Source of the DNA: Skeletonema tropicum
Taxonomy: Eukaryota > Bacillariophyta > Thalassiosirophyceae > Thalassiosirales > Thalassiosiraceae
Direction of reading: 5' to 3'
DNA: 64,000 nt
Assembly (NCBI GenBank): GCA_037178625.1
Contig: CM074128.1
Location: 2,790,001 to 2,854,000, forward strand
Below the pieces are notes generated by a model, which saw only the letters and a program-made list of their open reading frames with translations, did no database searches and had not been told where the DNA came from. This document shows positions 62,631-64,000 of the stretch, in pieces (the first letter of the stretch is position 1; each line of letters begins with the position of its first letter). A program made the translations under genes and the position numbers.

Positions 62631-64000
62631 CTAAGAGAGACTGTCAGCAAGCTTCTTTCCAAGCATCTTCTTCGCATCCATGATATGACGGAGGTTTTCC
62701 TTCCCTCGAAGAAGTGCAACACCAGTTGGATCCTTCATCCTATTCCTATCCTTCACAAGAATGCTGTTCTTCAGAGGTTTGGCCCTACGCTCACAATCCA
62801 TCGATCCGACAGTTCCCATAGACATTAGAGGCTTAGCAACCAATCGATAGAAGTCAGATGATCCTGCATAACATTCAAACCACGTGATGCGACCAGAAAT
62901 AGCACCAGTTGATTCCACATACTGTACCACATTTTTGATACTAAAAGACTTGTTGTTCTGTTGCAGCTGTTCCAAAGATGGAAGCGATGGAAGTGGAACG
63001 TCAAAAGAATGAAACCAGTCATTGTTTTGAGTATCAAAGTCCTCAAAATCCTTTTTAACTCTCCTCCGCATCTCATCAGAACCATCTTCACCCAAAGGCA
63101 CATACCACTCGATCATCTTCCTTACGAGCGCAGCCTTGTTAGTCTGCAGGTAGAACAACTCCCTCCACACACGAGAGTTTGGGTCACAGAGGAAACACAT
63201 CAAGTGATGCTCATCGAGTAAACCAACCTTCAGTCCGCTGGGATCAACACCATCCATATTGAAACGTTCACGGATCATACCAGCAACTTCTGCTCTTGAG
63301 CCCTGACCAAGAAGTTCATCAAACTCGGGAGTGAGACACTTGTTAATATCATTGCGCAGCGCTTGAACCAAGAGGGGGTAAGCACTAAGTGGCATATCCT
63401 TGCGGGAACAAGCCAAATGTGCTTCCTTGAAAGGGAGCGTGAAGGCAATAACAACATCAAACATCTTCCAAATATTTTCCTTCTTGAAGTGCTCCATCAG
63501 CTCATCCAACTCAGCTTGCTTTGTTGCAGTGCGCTCACTACGATACTTTTGATACTCCGCCTTGCCAGGAAGTACAAGAAGAAAGTCACGACACTTGCGA
63601 GCGCTCACAACAACGTCATGTAGAAGGTTCATCCGTGTCTCCACGGGGCAGAAAACTTTGGAGTAAAACACGAGCTCATCCACTAGAGCTGCGCTGCGTC
63701 GGAAAGAATCAATGCGATCAATCTTCACGAAGTCCCTGACTTTCCTAGCATACTTTATGACAAGTTGCATAACTGAAGTCTTGGCTAGGTCTTTCATAAG
63801 CAAATCGATGCAATGAGCCGGATCGCGTGTAACTATGACCTTCATCCCTGGATACTTTTCTTCAAGTTCCTTCCCAACTCGATCCGCAACATGCCTTGCA
63901 GCATTATCAACAGGAATGCTCACAATCTTCGCATTGTATTCTTTCATGACGTTTTCACAAACCCTCACAGCATCCTCTATTTCGGCTTCGGTAACATGCT
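62631..64000 (-). CDS. hAT-like transposase (DUF659 type), 5' end beyond the window
   Basis: The frame is open from the right edge, so the protein is truncated; about 456 residues are visible. SIPVDNAARHVADRVGKEL and DPAHCIDLLMKDLAKT match the DUF659/hAT-like core, where the second catalytic Asp and the HC motif lie. The C terminus has GSMDCERRAKPLKNSILVKDRNRM and LLRGKENLRHIM, like the hAT dimerisation region (ER..FS ... R..L ... NLR). No stop or break is seen, so it may be a recently active or domesticated copy. The inverted repeats are not visible: the left end may lie in the ~200 bases before 62631, the right end is outside the window. Confidence 0.75.
   Translation of the reverse strand, partial: HVTEAEIEDAVRVCENVMKEYNAKIVSIPVDNAARHVADRVGKELEEKYPGMKVIVTRDPAHCIDLLMKDLAKTSVMQLVIKYARKVRDFVKIDRIDSFRRSAALVDELVFYSKVFCPVETRMNLLHDVVVSARKCRDFLLVLPGKAEYQKYRSERTATKQAELDELMEHFKKENIWKMFDVVIAFTLPFKEAHLACSRKDMPLSAYPLLVQALRNDINKCLTPEFDELLGQGSRAEVAGMIRERFNMDGVDPSGLKVGLLDEHHLMCFLCDPNSRVWRELFYLQTNKAALVRKMIEWYVPLGEDGSDEMRRRVKKDFEDFDTQNNDWFHSFDVPLPSLPSLEQLQQNNKSFSIKNVVQYVESTGAISGRITWFECYAGSSDFYRLVAKPLMSMGTVGSMDCERRAKPLKNSILVKDRNRMKDPTGVALLRGKENLRHIMDAKKMLGKKLADSLS

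Noticed and set aside
1..64000. tRNA, rRNA or other structural RNA genes
   Set aside because: I scanned intergenic DNA for T-loop words such as GGTTCGAATCC and saw none in a suitable setting; a covariance search could still find one.

Overview
The window looks like nuclear DNA of a diatom or close heterokont alga, probably a centric diatom, though I cannot name the species. The signs are densely packed genes with few short GT-AG introns (69 to 108 bases), an ER-signal-plus-ASAFAP-like plastid presequence, a Tat-type lumen signal, a diatom-type cyclin, HVA22, FAM210 and PET100-like proteins, a putative rhamnosyltransferase of the algal type, and microalgal receptor architectures. Most neighbouring genes form tail-to-tail pairs with 1 to 240 bases between stop codons.

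Layout. 0-8.4 kb: the end of an acidic protein, a phytol/dolichol-kinase-like plastid protein, an AP-4-type beta adaptin, a MITE-like palindromic element, and a convergent DUF1499/Nudix pair whose frames are broken. 8.85-12.35 kb: about 19 units of a ~185 bp satellite. 12.4-19 kb: a conserved beta-sandwich-like protein, a 165 bp-arm foldback element, HVA22/REEP, a putative rhamnosyltransferase and a decayed piggyBac-like transposase. 19.5-39.6 kb: a run of signalling genes, namely a GPCR, an ankyrin protein, a 2022-residue soluble-adenylyl-cyclase-like protein (two cyclase domains, AAA ATPase, TPRs) fused to a C-terminal nucleoside hydrolase, a divergently transcribed cyclic nucleotide phosphodiesterase, a DHHC palmitoyltransferase, an inverted TPR plus nucleoside hydrolase paralogue, and a receptor with an extracellular bacterial-type solute-binding domain, one membrane span and a TIR-like cytoplasmic domain. 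40-58.4 kb: a claspin/Mrc1-like gene, a STAND-type predicted ATPase, a cyclin, plastid DUF760, a Mediator MED8-like gene, an AT-hook protein and a tandem sulfotransferase-like gene. 58.6-64 kb: microsatellites, an ~82 bp G/C-hairpin repeat, decayed coding-like DNA, FAM210, PET100-like, and a partial hAT-like transposase at the right edge.

The most striking points are (1) the cyclase-nucleoside hydrolase fusion beside a phosphodiesterase and a partial paralogue that shares a nearly identical TPR tract; (2) the solute-binding/TIR-like receptor next to it; and (3) a recurrent one-base (+1) frame break in five otherwise conserved genes, three times in one Nudix gene, always in the +1 direction and on both strands, while ORFs of 6 kb and 3 kb nearby are intact. 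The last may be assembly insertion error, decay or real +1 frameshifting; the sequence alone cannot decide.
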